From Stichopus chloronotus (Eukaryota > Echinodermata > Holothuroidea > Aspidochirotida > Stichopodidae), in NCBI GenBank assembly GCA_021234535.1, contig CM037833.1, positions 19,815,738 to 19,879,737 of the forward strand: 64,000 nt of DNA, written 5' to 3'. A program made the translations under genes and the position numbers. Shown here piece by piece: positions 22,489 to 35,062 of the stretch. The notes under the pieces are model-generated. The model was given only the letters and a program-made list of their open reading frames with translations. It made no database searches and was not told the DNA's origin. Position 1 is the stretch's first letter. Every line of letters begins with the position of its first letter.

Positions 22489-23985
22489 ATGTGTGGTACG
22501 ACATATCCAAATCGTCAAATAGTCCTATTGCAAATATTGTATCTACCTTGTATTATGCTCTACGACATCTATAGGTGCAATGATCCCACTCCATCAAATT
22601 GTTGCTCCTTGTTTAATGCTCTGATCTGCAATGAACTTGCGTCTAACAATTCCCAAGACTTTAGAGACGAAATTGAATCAAACATTTTTGCGCTGACTGT
22701 AGCGAATAGTAATTCCTCGTTCATTCAAGACGGTGACTGGCGATTTCTTTTCGGTTTAAGCAGTTTGAGGGAACTTTCCATCATTAACAATGGGAACCTC
22801 TCTCTATTCGAGCTAAATGAGACATTCTTTCGAGACCTACTCAAGTTAGAGAGACTGAGTATATATCGGAACAGCATACAAGAATTTCGATTAAACATAT
22901 TTTCAAACCTAGCTAAACTTAGAGACCTGAATTTACACGACAATAGGATGCAAAACATTAAAACGTTTAATGCCTCGTTACCATCTCTGCAACGTCTCGA
23001 TTTAGCAAACAATTATTTGAGTTCAGTTACGGAATTAAAACTAGGAGGCGTTCTTCTCTTAAAAGAGCTGCGATTATCTCATAACCGATTATCTCTGTTT
23101 TCTTTTAATATTCTTGACAACTTGAATGACCTTGAAATTTTGGCGTTAGATCATAACAGACTACTTTACCTTACTGGAACCGATAAATGCCAATGCCAGT
23201 CTTTAAGACGCCTTCGATTAGACAATAATTGTTTAGTTTACTTAAATTCTGGTGAAGTAGACTTTGCTCGATTCATATCTTTAGAAGTTATAGATTTGGC
23301 GTACAACAATTTAACCGAACCACCGAAAAGATGGTTTAGCCGAGAGGCAAACTCAATCGTACATCTCAATTTACAGAACAATTTAATAAAACAAATATCA
23401 AAGTCTTTCTTTTCAAAGTTTCCAATTATCGAAGACATCAGTTTGAAATACAATCTTATTGAAAATCTTAATGATCCTTCTATTTTTAGTGAAAATCCAA
23501 ACTTGGCTGTTATTTCCTTTTCTAACAACCAAATTAAATCTGTTCATGAAAACATCTTCGACAGCAATCCCAAAGTACAGCACATAAGTTTCGCCGAAAA
23601 TGAAATCCAACATGTTCCATTCAAAATAATCGATAAATTATTCAAGAGCTCGACATTGGATCTCAGAGATAATCCTCTCCGGTGTGACTGTGATGCTTTT
23701 CCCTTGTGGAACTGGATCATTACTACCCGGCAAATCAACCATGCAACTTGTGCTACTCCAGTACAATACTACAATCAAAATATCGCACATGTCAATCTAT
23801 CAATATGTGAGACCACCGATTTACTTGACGTTACCACATCTTTCTCGAGCACATCTTTGGCTATCTTAGAAAGTAAACATTCTACCTACACGTTACCATT
23901 CCTTATAGTTCTATTAGTAGCGTTGGTCTCATTGACAATAGCTTCAAAACTCATTAAATTGTTGACAGGTGATAGAGGGTGCTAA
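22489..23985 (+). CDS. Single-exon LRR transmembrane receptor (LRRNT-LRR-LRRCT-stalk-TM)
   Basis: A 498-residue predicted type I membrane protein. A hydrophobic leader (residues about 10-26) precedes a Cys-containing N-cap (CNDPTPSNCC...ALIC). About 12 leucine-rich repeats of the LxxLxLxxNxL type follow, for example LRDLNLHDNRM, LQRLDLANNYL, LKELRLSHNRL and LEVIDLAYNNL. A C-terminal cap has the four cysteines of LRRCT (NPLRCDCDAFPLWNW to SIC, about residues 393-440). Next come a Ser/Thr-rich stalk, one membrane span (about 469-487) and an 11-residue tail ending GDRGC. There is no TIR or kinase domain, so signalling would need a partner. Proteins of this build bind ligands or other cells in immunity, adhesion or neural wiring; which applies is unknown. 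The start is the first ATG after a good splice acceptor. Two relics of the same family lie downstream. Confidence 0.9.
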   Translation: MCGTTYPNRQIVLLQILYLPCIMLYDIYRCNDPTPSNCCSLFNALICNELASNNSQDFRDEIESNIFALTVANSNSSFIQDGDWRFLFGLSSLRELSIINNGNLSLFELNETFFRDLLKLERLSIYRNSIQEFRLNIFSNLAKLRDLNLHDNRMQNIKTFNASLPSLQRLDLANNYLSSVTELKLGGVLLLKELRLSHNRLSLFSFNILDNLNDLEILALDHNRLLYLTGTDKCQCQSLRRLRLDNNCLVYLNSGEVDFARFISLEVIDLAYNNLTEPPKRWFSREANSIVHLNLQNNLIKQISKSFFSKFPIIEDISLKYNLIENLNDPSIFSENPNLAVISFSNNQIKSVHENIFDSNPKVQHISFAENEIQHVPFKIIDKLFKSSTLDLRDNPLRCDCDAFPLWNWIITTRQINHATCATPVQYYNQNIAHVNLSICETTDLLDVTTSFSSTSLAILESKHSTYTLPFLIVLLVALVSLTIASKLIKLLTGDRGC

Positions 23986-24650
23986 AATATAAAATAAGTT
24001 AAACGATAACAGTAACCCGAAAAATCAAAATTATTTCCTCTTCATCGACATCCTTGTTATTGTTATTAAAATTACTAAATATCACATGTTTCATTTTTAT
24101 AGGAATATTTTTTATAGTGGACAAAAACAATCTACAATTTGAAGTGATGTAAACAGTGAATTGGTTAAAAGAAAACAACAACCCATTAACACCACTGTTA
24201 TTTCTGAATTTATTTTGTTACCATAATCATGAGTAATACTAGTTTATGTTCATTTTATTGTAATTAATGTTTATGATGTTAATTATTATTAATGACATTG
24301 TTATGATTGCTACAGTAATTACTTAATATTTGATATTGATATTACTTGATATTGCTTAACACTTGGCGTACTTGTTACTGTTACATTGCCAACAGCTTCA
24401 AAACTCATTACCATGTTGAGAGATGATGGTAGATGATGTGGAAGTATAACTTGAATATGAGAGGATAAACCAAATGATACGGAAGCATAAATCAAAGGAT
24501 AAATGAAGTTACTGCATCGTTGCCATCATCATTATTGTTGTAATCAATAATGTTATTACTCTAATCACAGTAATTATTACTATTTTCATTATTATAATTA
24601 TTATGTTGTTATTATTATTATTCTTAAAATATTTGTGTTTTACTAAATTC

Positions 24651-24740
<90 letters not shown>

Positions 24741-24936
24741 AATGCCAAAAATAAAATTTACAATTTAAAGCTACGTCAACAGTAAATGCTTAAAACGAAG
24801 AAAAAAATTATCATCACTTTTATCATTAAGTTTTATTACCATGATCATGATTACCATGTTGCTTTGTTTTCTGTTTATTTTCTTACAAGTAATGTTTGAA
24901 TAATTGGTGTTGTAGCTATTAGTATTGTTATTAATT
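23986..24936. repeat. LRR gene 3' flank containing a local tandem duplication
   Basis: The last coding bases and 3' flank (about 23930-24250) reappear in degraded form downstream (about 24390-24930). AGCTTCAAAACTCATTA occurs at both 23941 and 24398. TCTACAATTTGAAG...AACAGTGAAT resembles TTTACAATTTAAAG...AACAGTAAAT, followed by ACCAT(A/G)ATCATGA in both. The second copy includes a large (AT)n expansion. It is non-coding. Confidence 0.6.
24653..24736. repeat. (AT)n microsatellite, about 42 repeats
   Basis: Pure TATATA run of over 80 bp. The poly-Ile/Tyr open frame through it is an artefact. Confidence 0.97.
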
Positions 24937-25940
24937 GTACTGCTATTTCCGACTGGATCCGCATTTTCGATAGCAGCATAACTGACTAAGCATGTCATTT
25001 TATGACAAACCATGGATTAGACACAGTACTTGCAAAAGTGTCAACTGGATGGAAGCGTGATAATAATACTGCCTCTGAATATTTAAAGGGAGGGGAAATG
25101 TGCCGTTTCCCTCTAAGATCTGTTTCTAACACTTGGCAAGATTTTTCAGATGAGTGAACCTATGGTCTAGTAGCATTGGAGTTGATCTTTATCATTTTTG
25201 TCATCAATAAATTTACACGTTAACTCAGGTTGACAAGATTTAAATTATATGATGTACATGTTCATAAATTTAGATTTTACAAAGATATTGAGTCTGACAT
25301 GGGAAAGATCAGTTACCACGAGAGCAACTCATCGGTACATGTCTATCGAACACCTGTGTACTGGTATCAACAATAACAACAGAAGAATCTTTCTTTTAAA
25401 ATGAAACAAATATTCTTGCCCGTTGTATGTAAAGTTAAACAGCCTAGACATCACTAAGAGAGTCAGTCTACTGGATTAAAATGCTCGAAGATATGACATG
25501 AATATAGAAGAAGATTATGAGAACACAAAGGCATACAATACAAATAATATAAAAAAGAACTCTTCTTCAAGTGATGACACAAATATGATGTCATTGTACT
25601 GATATAGTTGCATTCTATTGTTGAGAAATAATTTACATCATGGGAAGGTACTCATGATATGGTTGCTTGAATCCAAAGAGGGCACTTAGGTAAAGATAAA
25701 TGTAACCATACTACAGCCAGAACAAACAAAACTAAAATATTGTTGAATAAAATTTACATAAGACATTTATCTCTGTTTTCATGTAAAGTTGTTGCCACGT
25801 TATAAAGTACTAGATAGGGGATATATTACACCTAAAAGAACTAGTGACCAGTTTGTAACTGTTAGGCTAATTCATCCAGTTTTCGTTCACTGACCAAACA
25901 TCTGTTAGTATATCTCTAGAAGGAAATGAAACATATACTA
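24937..25940. other. No gene recognised
   Basis: AT-rich intergenic DNA without frames of interest. Confidence 0.5.
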
Positions 25941-26143
25941 CAGGCCCGTATGCAGCTTTTTCAGTGAGGGGTTCAATTTTACCACAACTGGAACATTTTA
26001 CCCAACAACCATGGCCAACTAACTAAAACTCTTTATATATGTCGCTAATGTAGGTCTATTATCATAGGCTGAGCAGAACTCCAGATCTTGTGGGGGGTTC
26101 GTCCGAACCCCCTGAACCCCCCCCCCCCCCGGATACGGGCCTG
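25941..26143. mobile_element. 203-bp MITE with CAGGCCCGTAT ends and TA duplication
   Basis: Left end TA|CAGGCCCGTAT (25939-25951), right end ATACGGGCCTG|TA (26133-26145): an 11-bp perfect TIR flanked by TA on both sides. The right side is GC-rich with CCCCTGAACCCC and a C-run. Size, TIR and TA target fit a Tc1/mariner-type non-autonomous element. No coding. Confidence 0.8.
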
Positions 26144-28089
26144 TACAACTAAAAAAGAAGTGTTCGTACTGCTTTAATGTACAAGCTTAATGTGAGAAAT
26201 CTACTGTCTCCAGGTAAAGAAACAATTACTGAACTAAAATATGACACACACGTGTATAATTTATTTAAAATTGTGTTGACTTACAACTTTCAGAGGTTCT
26301 ATCGCTGTAAAAAAAAATTGATTTTATCTGGTAGTTCGGAGAACAATACATTACAAAATTCAGATCATTTTTTTATCTTTTGGTGGGAATTAATAGATGA
26401 GCTATTTTTACCAAAATTTTCTCTCTGTGTTAGTCTATGTGGTTTCATCATTTTCATTTAATACTTTGAAACTCTGCAGACGTAAGAGACACAATCATTT
26501 GATTGAGTATCTTCTACGAATTTTATATAACAGGCTATGATATACAATGCCACATCTGTCAAGAAATAAACAGGTACAGGCCACACAGTGTCAATTATCA
26601 GTGAGTGACACCAAATGATTCCTCCCTCAGCCATCGATTCTGGAGAAACTAAATCATTCTCAAACGTTTCAAAGATAATTGCTTTGTAAATGATAAAATC
26701 TATCACAATTATGTTTCATATTATCAACTTATTATGAGAATATTCTCAGGTTACTATGACTCAGAGAAAAGTGCGTTAAGGTGACTACTACAAAAATCGT
26801 TTAGTTTCTTGTTTATTTTATCTAGTCTAAGGGTGACGATCGTTTACAAAAATAATGCCTCAAAATAGCTTACTTCAATACGAAACGGCCAGTCACCATT
26901 TTCATGAAACGGGGACCATACCAAATTATTACCAAACTGGATTAGATGGTTGGCGATCATCCCAAGAGTAAACAATGATAATCCCTTCCTATAGCTACTG
27001 GAGACGTGGTAGTATTGGTAGAAATCTGTTGAAAACCATTCGGTATAACTTATATTATCAGACGATACTGTAGTTTATTCAAGGATTCGAGTATTCCAAA
27101 GTAGGATACTACTATGGAATGAGTACGTAATCTGATTTTCAAATAATGAAATGAACTGCGAGACATGTTACACATGATATGGACGATGAAAACAATTTTC
27201 TTCTTGTATTCCGAAGTGAAATGGTTATGCGTCCCAGCGTGAATTGTCCTTGATTAATTTTCAGGTGAATTGGAACAGATGTGTTAACGTAATCTAGTTT
27301 TTTCATAGAGAATCGGAGAAAGATGCTACACATTTTACCTAATTCCAAAGTCTCGAGAGAAGAAATATCAAATATATCGATATGGAATTTACTTTAGTGA
27401 CTTCATAACTCGTTCATGTTGAATGTAGGTACCATTTCAGCTTAAATATTCAAAAATGTTGATTCTCGTTTTAAAAAGAAAACTTTACAAACCAATGTGA
27501 TACTAGCAAAATGAATGATTAAGATTTCTCTTTCTTTCTCTACACTTTTCTCTCTCTCCACTGCTCTTTCTCCTTTTCCATAAAGAGAAGAGCCAAACAA
27601 GAAATCAATATCTGTTCCGAGGTCAGTAAATCAAAATTGAACGACAACCACCTGAACATTTTTTTTTCTTAACAATGTAAGACCCTGTTGACATGCAATT
27701 TAATTAATTTCTATTAATTTGCTTCTTCGAAGCTGCCAGATGTGATCTCATCAAGCAATTTTACATGTACAGCACGATTACGGTAGCAAAACCTTGGATA
27801 CTTCTAACGACCCCCCCCCCCCTTTTGTCTCAGAAAGAAACATGCACACCCTCCTCATTTAGCGAACAACACCAAACAAATATGTTTAAAGTATAACCTT
27901 TAATGTAACCTCCATCAAATAGAGGAAGCTCTTCAAATGATTTTTACTTTACTTCCTTAACGTATAAGAAATTTTAGTGGAACTTTTTCTTTATAAAACA
28001 GGTACGTATTACCTTCAAAGTAAAAAGGTTTTTATTTTACCCGAGAGGTATACCACGGAACTTGAGATGAGAAAGGGACTTAGCACTTC
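26144..28089. other. No gene recognised
   Basis: Contains frames of up to 94 codons (26177-26461 plus; 26458-26706 minus) with no family resemblance, and a C-run near 27811. I see no RNA gene. Confidence 0.45.
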
Positions 28090-28260
28090 GGCCCACAATC
28101 TGCAAGTGCAAGTGTAGAAGTTTGGCTTAGATTACATTTTTCAGTCACTCAACAGTGGGACGAGGGAATGACAGGAATAAGGTTGTAGGTCAGTGGTTCC
28201 CAGTTTTTTAGATTTCCGGTCCCCGTAATTTGTCAAGGCTATCTCTTAGTATAGGTCCCT
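28090..28260 (+). repeat. Second copy of the 20060-20230 repeat
   Basis: Diverged but collinear with 20060-20230, including a terminal AGTGGTTCCCAGTTTTTTAG segment. It lies about 1.3 kb upstream of the broken LRR paralogue. Confidence 0.5.
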
Positions 28261-29077
28261 TCTCTCAAAATAAGAAACATTGAAAAACTGAGCCATACGT
28301 ACTAAAATACCCTAAAAATGTCTTCCCCAAACTTTTGACTGATCATTTTCATTTAAATTTCCTGAACGACTTCCAAAATATCCAATGTCATATGGTGTGA
28401 GGGCCCCTAAATGGTCATAGTAAGATCCTGCACACACTATAAGGAATGCGCACTTGGCAGTTCCGTTGAGTGTCCAAAATTTTGTGAACAGAGACACTTT
28501 CACCTTTTACCCAGTCAGCTTTTATTTTCCTTGAGCTACCATTTTGGGAATTACGTACATAAAGCATTGCTCTAGAAATCAGCAATTTCTTGAGGTCTCA
28601 AGCAATACCTGAAGGTAGTAGTGTACAGGATGACATTCCTTTTGTTTTGAAAGATCTGCAATTAATTTCGGTAGCGTTGTCAAAGCACTCATGCGACAGT
28701 CACAGCTGTGGAATTTTTCTTTTCCTTTTTTTTTTCGTTTTTTTTTTTTTTTTGTGGACACGCAAGAGAAGCTGTACTTTTGTGTCACACGAATTCCAAT
28801 TCAATCCCATCGAATCCCAGATCCTCTCATGATGTGGGTCTGTAGTAAATTCATTTTAAGTAGGCCATATGCGCTATTTGATCAACTTTTACATCTGTTT
28901 TGAATGGGGAGATACTCTATGGAAGTATATTACCCAACAGTTGCGGTAAACTTCAAACTTAATTTCTTACCTAAAATGTAAAATCAAACAGTAATTCCAT
29001 ATGTGTTATTCAAAAAGGAGATGTGTAATCAAGATAACGATAGAGATTCCAACGCACATGGCAGACATCACACACTA
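28261..29077. other. No gene recognised
   Basis: T-rich stretch (T-runs at about 28720-28755). Overlapping frames on both strands are low-complexity artefacts. Confidence 0.5.
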
Positions 29078-29270
29078 CATACACACATACATACATACAC
29101 ACATACATACATACACACACCCATACACACATACATACATGCATACATACATACCCACACACATACATACATACACACCCACATACATACACACACACAC
29201 ACACATAAACACACACACACATACATACATACACACTTACATACATACATGCATACATACATACACGAGT
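29078..29270. repeat. (CATA)n/(CACA)n compound microsatellite
   Basis: About 190 bp of ACACATACATAC-type repeats. The His-Thr-rich and Cys-Val-rich open frames in all phases are repeat artefacts. Confidence 0.97.
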
Positions 29271-29504
29271 AGACGGAGAGACACAGATTATCTCTTCAGA
29301 TCTTGGAATGTTAAGACATAAGTAGTTATGTATTGTGCTTTAATTTGACAGTGCTTGTTTATAATCTAATTTTGCATTTGCTTAACTCTCCTTTAGTATT
29401 TAAACAAATTTTAATGATGGAGTGAATTTTACTTCTATCAATACTTAAGTGGTATAATTAACTTTGTGAATATTGAAATCCCTTTATTTCAACATGTGAG
29501 AGAA

Positions 29505-31472
29505 CTATGACAATATGTGGTACTGCAAAGCAGTATATTTGACTAACAGTCCTATTGCAAATTTTATATCTGCCATGTGTAATGTCCTAGGACGTCTATA
29601 GGTGCAATGATCCCACTCCATCAAATTGTTGCCCTATGGGTAACGCTTTGATCTGTGATAATGTTACTTCCAATAATTCCGGAGTATTTACAAAGGAAAT
29701 TCTATTGAATATTAATTCACTGACAATAGCCAATAACAATTCCTCATTCATTCAAGACGGTGACTGGCGGTTTGTTGTCTGTTTAAGCAATGTGGAGGCG
29801 CTTTGCATCATCCATCATGGGGAAACTTTCTCCAAACAAGCTAAATGCGAACTTTCTTCCGAGAATAAGTCAAATTAGAAAAACTATATGTGTATCAGAT
29901 CAACCTACCAGAATTTCCATTAAACATATTATCAGACTTAACCGAACGTCAGGAACTGAAGTTGGCAATAGGATGCATAGTACTGAAAATCTTAATGACC
30001 CGTTACCATCTTATAATTCAACTTAAAGTGATTACGTGCGTAGGCAAAAAGTAAAAACATTGAAATTTCATCTCCAAATGTTTGATAAGGATTTTAATTA
30101 CACCATTCAGACAATCTGGGAAAATAAATAGGTTTCAGTTGGTTAATTTTGCCATATGATTTCAAATTCTTTGGTAGAATACGATAGTGTAGTGGTTGAC
30201 AGTTTTAATTCAAATCAACGGTGTGCTTCTTTGAGCAAGCCAATGGGAAGTATACTTGTATCGAATATTCAGTTAACAACTTAGGATCACTAACGCCGCG
30301 GGCAAGGTTGTGTTCAGTTCGTAGGTTATTTGTAGATACAGGGTTTCCTTTCACCAAATACTACAATTCCCTATGCCTACCAAGGAGCGACGACTTGAGT
30401 AGTATGTTTTTGATACAGCCTAGTGAGACCTGTACTGTTGCATATTCATTATGTAGGCGGTTATAGCAAGAGCCGTTAATATTCAAATATGATTTCTGTT
30501 TTTTTACTCTTTTTATGCCAATCCCGTTGCTTTTCGAAGTAGTTACTGTCATTTTCCGTCATTGAAAGACATAGTTCGTTCATGTACAACCTCGCGTGTA
30601 CATTTAGAAATAAAGAAAAAGTTAAGATCAAACATACTCTTATCTTTTTGGTTTTTCAGTACACACGCAATCACTTTAAGGGGAAACGTTTGGTATCTGC
30701 CACAGAATTACGACTGAAATGTGTTACCATCTTGAAACAGTTAATATTGTCTAATGCAATAATAGCTCTATTTTCATTCAAGATACTTAATTATCTAAAA
30801 GAACTTTAAATTTTAGAATTAAAGAATAACAAAATAGTTAAAATGTTTGGAACAGGTGAATGTCAGTGCCAATCAGTAAGATTTATTCGACTAGAAAATA
30901 ATAATTTAGTTTATGTGGATTATGTGTGTAGGTAAAGTGGATTTAACTCGATTCACGTCCTTGAAGATGATAAATGTAGAAAAAAAATTAACTGAACTCC
31001 CAATGACCTGACTCAGACACTGGTCAAACTCAGTTTTCATTCTCGTTTTGGCTATTAATTACATCAAAAAAGTGTCCGAATCTTTCTTTACAAAGTTTCC
31101 AAATGTCTTCTAGATCAGTATGAAGCGCAAGCTTTATTCAGATCTTGATGATCCTTCTGTTTTCGGTGAAATCCATTTTTTAACAATCAAATTAATTCCA
31201 TTCTTAGAAAAAATCATCGACAATAACCCCAAAGTACAGTATATCAGTTTCGCTGAAAATGAAATCCAGTATATTTCATTAGAAATTGTGAAACACTTAT
31301 TCAAGAGTGCAACATCGGATCTCAGAAAAAAAAAAATTCTCTCAGGTCTGACAGTGATGCTTTCCCCTTATGGAACTGGATAATTACTCTACTACGTCAA
31401 TCATTCAACTTGCGCTACTCCAACAGAATACCGTAATCAAAATATCGCAAATATAAATCTATCAATATTTGC
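29505..31472 (+). pseudogene. Broken paralogue of the LRR transmembrane receptor
   Basis: Starts ACTATGACAATATGTGG, matching the start of the intact gene, and shares AGGTGCAATGATCCCACTCC and CTCATTCATTCAAGACGGTG with it. Homology continues to about 30010 (LRR region). It is interrupted by about 650 unrelated bases, resumes near 30670, and runs through late LRRs (31130-31290) to an LRRCT whose conserved NPLRCDC segment is destroyed by an A-run insertion near 31325. Multiple stops and frameshifts are present. Similarity stops at about 31460, the end of the LRRCT; the stalk and membrane span are not found. It may be a decayed duplicate. Expression of a functional protein is not possible from this sequence. 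Confidence 0.85.
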
Positions 31473-32099
31473 CTGGTTCTATCAAATCTATCAAATATTG
31501 CTTGGTGGCGCTGCATAGCTGCACATTTAAGATTTTTATGCTCTACTTTTAAGTCCGTTTTTCGTTTGAGATTTTACAAAAGTTACTTCTTTGGACAGTT
31601 TTATCACACACTCTTTGTTTTTTTTGTTTGTTTCTGAAAGATTTTATGCTTGTTTACGGTCGAAGTGTCTCAATTTTGATGTCATTCTTATCATGGGATC
31701 TTCATGCAAATACCCCAGTTATTTTCTACGGAGTATCTACGATAGGCTCTTACACAGAAATGAGCTTAGGCTCCCGTCTGAGGTGTGGTCAAAATTACGC
31801 TGCCTAAAACTCTGTTCATGGAAAACGAAACGTGGTGTGAGAGCTGGTCAAAATAATCCACGTCCTATTAAGACAGTTTTTTTTCAGTAAGATCTGAGCT
31901 TCACTTTATATCTCGTACGATCTATTCCACCATCAATTTGGCTAATTTTTCCTCATGGAAACCGGGCTACTGAGTCTATCGTGACCACGACTAATAGGTG
32001 TCTACGTGGTAAATTTTCATCTTTTTATTGAAATGCATGCAGTTTTAACCACATTAAAAATTCCACTAGAAGCTTTCAAGCCCATTCATACAACCCTTC
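31473..32099. other. No gene recognised; possible 5' portion of the following LINE
   Basis: A 99-codon frame (31591-31890) has no recognisable domain. The sequence could be untranslated or degraded 5' LINE sequence, but nothing positive supports that. Confidence 0.35.
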
Positions 32100-35062
32100 C
32101 TCTTTTTAAACTTGGGTCTTGTAAATGCCCGTTCAGTACGGAATAAGGCAGAAGGCATCATCGATCACATCGTTGACTCAGAACTCGATGTTTGTGCTGT
32201 AACGGAGACATGGCTCAAAGAAAATGATCATGCCGTCAAAGCAACCTTGAAACCTACTGGCTACTCCTTTCTAGACTCCCCTCCCCGTCGCCCACCCCAC
32301 AATGGAGGGGGTTTGGGGATTGGTTTCAGGGACTGCATCAAGGTCAAGATTGATAAAGCTGGCGTCACGGATTCTTTTGAATTCACTGAATTCGTTCTTT
32401 ATTCCACACGATCAGTACGGCTTTGCGTAATATATCGACCACCGTATTCACAACAGCATCGTGTTTCTCGTAACAGATTTTTTTCATGAGTTTGAAAGTT
32501 ATCTAGAAACAGTTGTTCTGTGTGATGAGATACTACTAATATGTGGGGACTTTAACTTTCATCTCGACCGTCCCGACGATCGTGATGCCAAGTCTTTTCA
32601 GAACACCTTCTCCTCTTTTGGTCTCACACAACATGTGAATTCTGCAACTCATCGATCTGGTCACACCCTGGACCTTGTACTATCCAGAAATACCGAGAAC
32701 ATTCTTGTAGAGTTACCAACACTCACGCTTTTCGTCTCTGACCACTGTTTTGTGGAATGTGGGCTATCTATTCAATGTCCAACGCCCACCAAAGAGTTTT
32801 CCTATCGGAAGTACAAGTCCACTGATATTGATCAGTTCAAGCAGGATATTTTATCTTCTAACCTGTATACAGAGGAATGGCTTGATATAAACACAGCTGC
32901 AAACTGTTTCAGTACTACTTGAAGACGCATTCTTGATCGGCATGCACCCCTTAAAAATGTTAAAAAAGGTAACTCGCACTACTTTTCCCTGGTACTCGGA
33001 TTATCTACGAGAACTGAAACGAAAGCGAAGGAAAGTCGAGAAAATTTGGCGACGTGAACTTTTTGTTAGTGCTGAACTTACCTTTCGCCGAGTACGTAAC
33101 CAATATACGTATGCTCTTGCTGAATGCCGCAGAAATTATTATAATGGACTTATTGAAGAAAATTCTCACAATCCAAGAAAACTCTTCAAAGTATTTAATG
33201 AAGTTACTGGTAATTATCATTTATCAACTTTACCGGACACTGCTGACACATATCAACTTGCCTGTGATTTTGGTGAATTTTTTGTTCGTAAGCTCGATTT
33301 GATACGAGATGAAATTGACAATACTGACGTTGAAACAAATTCCATAGTTGGCTTAAACAGGGTAAACAGAAATATTCCATCCTTCTCAAAATTCGAGTCT
33401 TTGACGGTAAATGATGTCTATAGACTCATAACTTCTAGTTCAAATTCTTGCTGTTCTCTTGACCCAATTCCTACGTTTCTCTTAAAGAAATGTTTAGATG
33501 TTTTGTCCCCAGTCATCACAAAGATAATTAATCTCTTTCTTCTTACCCATGAGTTTCCTGACTCCTGCAAATGTGCCATTATTTGTCCCGTTCAAAAGAA
33601 ATTAGGTCCTGATACTTCTTTTGCTAATTATAGACCTATAAGCAACCTGTCGTTTATCTCTAAGATTACAGAAAAAGCAGTTGTAGAACAAATTATGACT
33701 CATACTAATTTGCACAGTTTACTCCCTATGTGCCAGTCTGCATATCGACCATTTCACAATACTGAAACTGCACTTGTAAAAGTTTCATCTGATAATTTGC
33801 AGAACATGGATAAGCAACAGGTCACTTTTTTAGTGATGCTTGATTTAAATGCTGCTTTTGATACTGTAGATTATCCATTACTCCTTGAAATTTTAGAATG
33901 TGATTTTGGCATTAGTGAACATGCGGCAAGTTGGCTTCGTTCCTACCTCCTAAACCGTTCACAGTGTATTAATGTCAATGATTCATTTTCTAGAGATTTT
34001 AACCTTAAATATGGAATCCCACAGGATTCCTGTCTAGGACCAGTCTTATTTGTTCTCTATGCTAGTAAGCTTTTTGATGTCTTGTCTTTCCACCTCCCAA
34101 GGGAGCAAACTTACGCGGATGACACACAACTGTATTTATCTTTTAAACCTGATGACAAATTTTCGGAGACTGAAGCCTTAAATGCCATGCAATGTTGTAT
34201 CTCTGATGTTCGTAATTGGTTAATTAAGAGTAAGCAATAAGATTAATGATGATAAGACAGAGTTTTTAATTATTGGCTCCCAAAGGTTGCTTTCCACGAT
34301 TTCTACGAACTCCATATAAGTTGGAAATGTGCAAATCAATGCTGTAACAGAACTTCGTAATCTTGGTATTTGGTTTGATAAGTATTTTCAATTTGATTTT
34401 CATGTCAGTAAAATTTGCAGTAGGTCTTTTCCCAGCTATTTAGGATAAGACAAATTAGGAAGATGCTTTCTGAGGATGCATGTAAGACTTTGGTGCATGC
34501 TTTTATAACCAGTCATCTTGACTATTGTAATGCGTTATTATATGGGCTTCCTGACAGTGTTATTAACAAACTGCAAAGAGTTCAAAATACTTCAGCCAGA
34601 TTTGGTCATATCTCACCAATTTTGCACGACCTCCACTGGCTACCGGTGAAGTATAGAATTCGGTTTAAGGTGATCCTTTTAGTGTTTAAAGCTCTTAATG
34701 ATATGGCCCCTGATTATTTATCTTGTTTATTGTCAAAGAGGGAGGGTTTGAAGTACCAACTGCCCTCTATTTCTTCCATCAGTTTAATTGTCCCTCGCTT
34801 CTCGACTTCTTTCGGAGAACGTACTTTCGCTGTGGCTTGTCCCCGACTCTGGAACTCGCTTCCAGATAATCTTAAACGGTGCTCATCTATAAGTATTTTT
34901 AAATCAGATCTTAAGACTTACCTTTTTAGACAAGCTTGTAACGTTTAGCTTTTATTGGTTTCTTGTTTTTTCTTTTTCTGTTTTGATATTTTATACTGTA
35001 CAGCGCAATAAATTATAATTTTATAGTTATTGTGCTTTATAAATTTTGTAATAATAATAATA
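32100..35062 (+). mobile_element. L2/CR1-type LINE, near full-length ORF2 but frameshifted
   Basis: Four frame segments in family order. The APE endonuclease is split between 32112-32489 (NARSVRNKAEG, VTETWLKEN, CVIYRPP) and 32461-32922 (ICGDFNFHLDRP, THRSGHTLDLVLS, SDHCFVECG). The reverse transcriptase is 32933-34240, with NYRPISNLSFISK, VMLDLNAAFDT and the catalytic box YADDTQLYLS. The C-terminal domain is 34463-34948, with HLDYCNALLYGLP, LHDLHWLPVKYRI and the ending LWNSLPDNLK. HDLHWLPV-type C-termini are typical of L2/CR1/Rex1 LINEs. Frameshifts near 32475, 32925, 34235 and 34440 inactivate it. The 3' end shows CAGCGCAATAAATTATAA, then ATAATAATAAT, a common tail for this clade. Confidence 0.9.

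Noticed and set aside
22489..23985. Toll-like receptor
   Set aside because: The ectodomain is TLR-like, but the protein ends 11 residues after the membrane span and no TIR-coding sequence follows within several kb.
29001..29321. Long open frames rich in His-Thr or Cys-Val
   Set aside because: They are translations of the CATA/CACA microsatellite, open in several phases on both strands.
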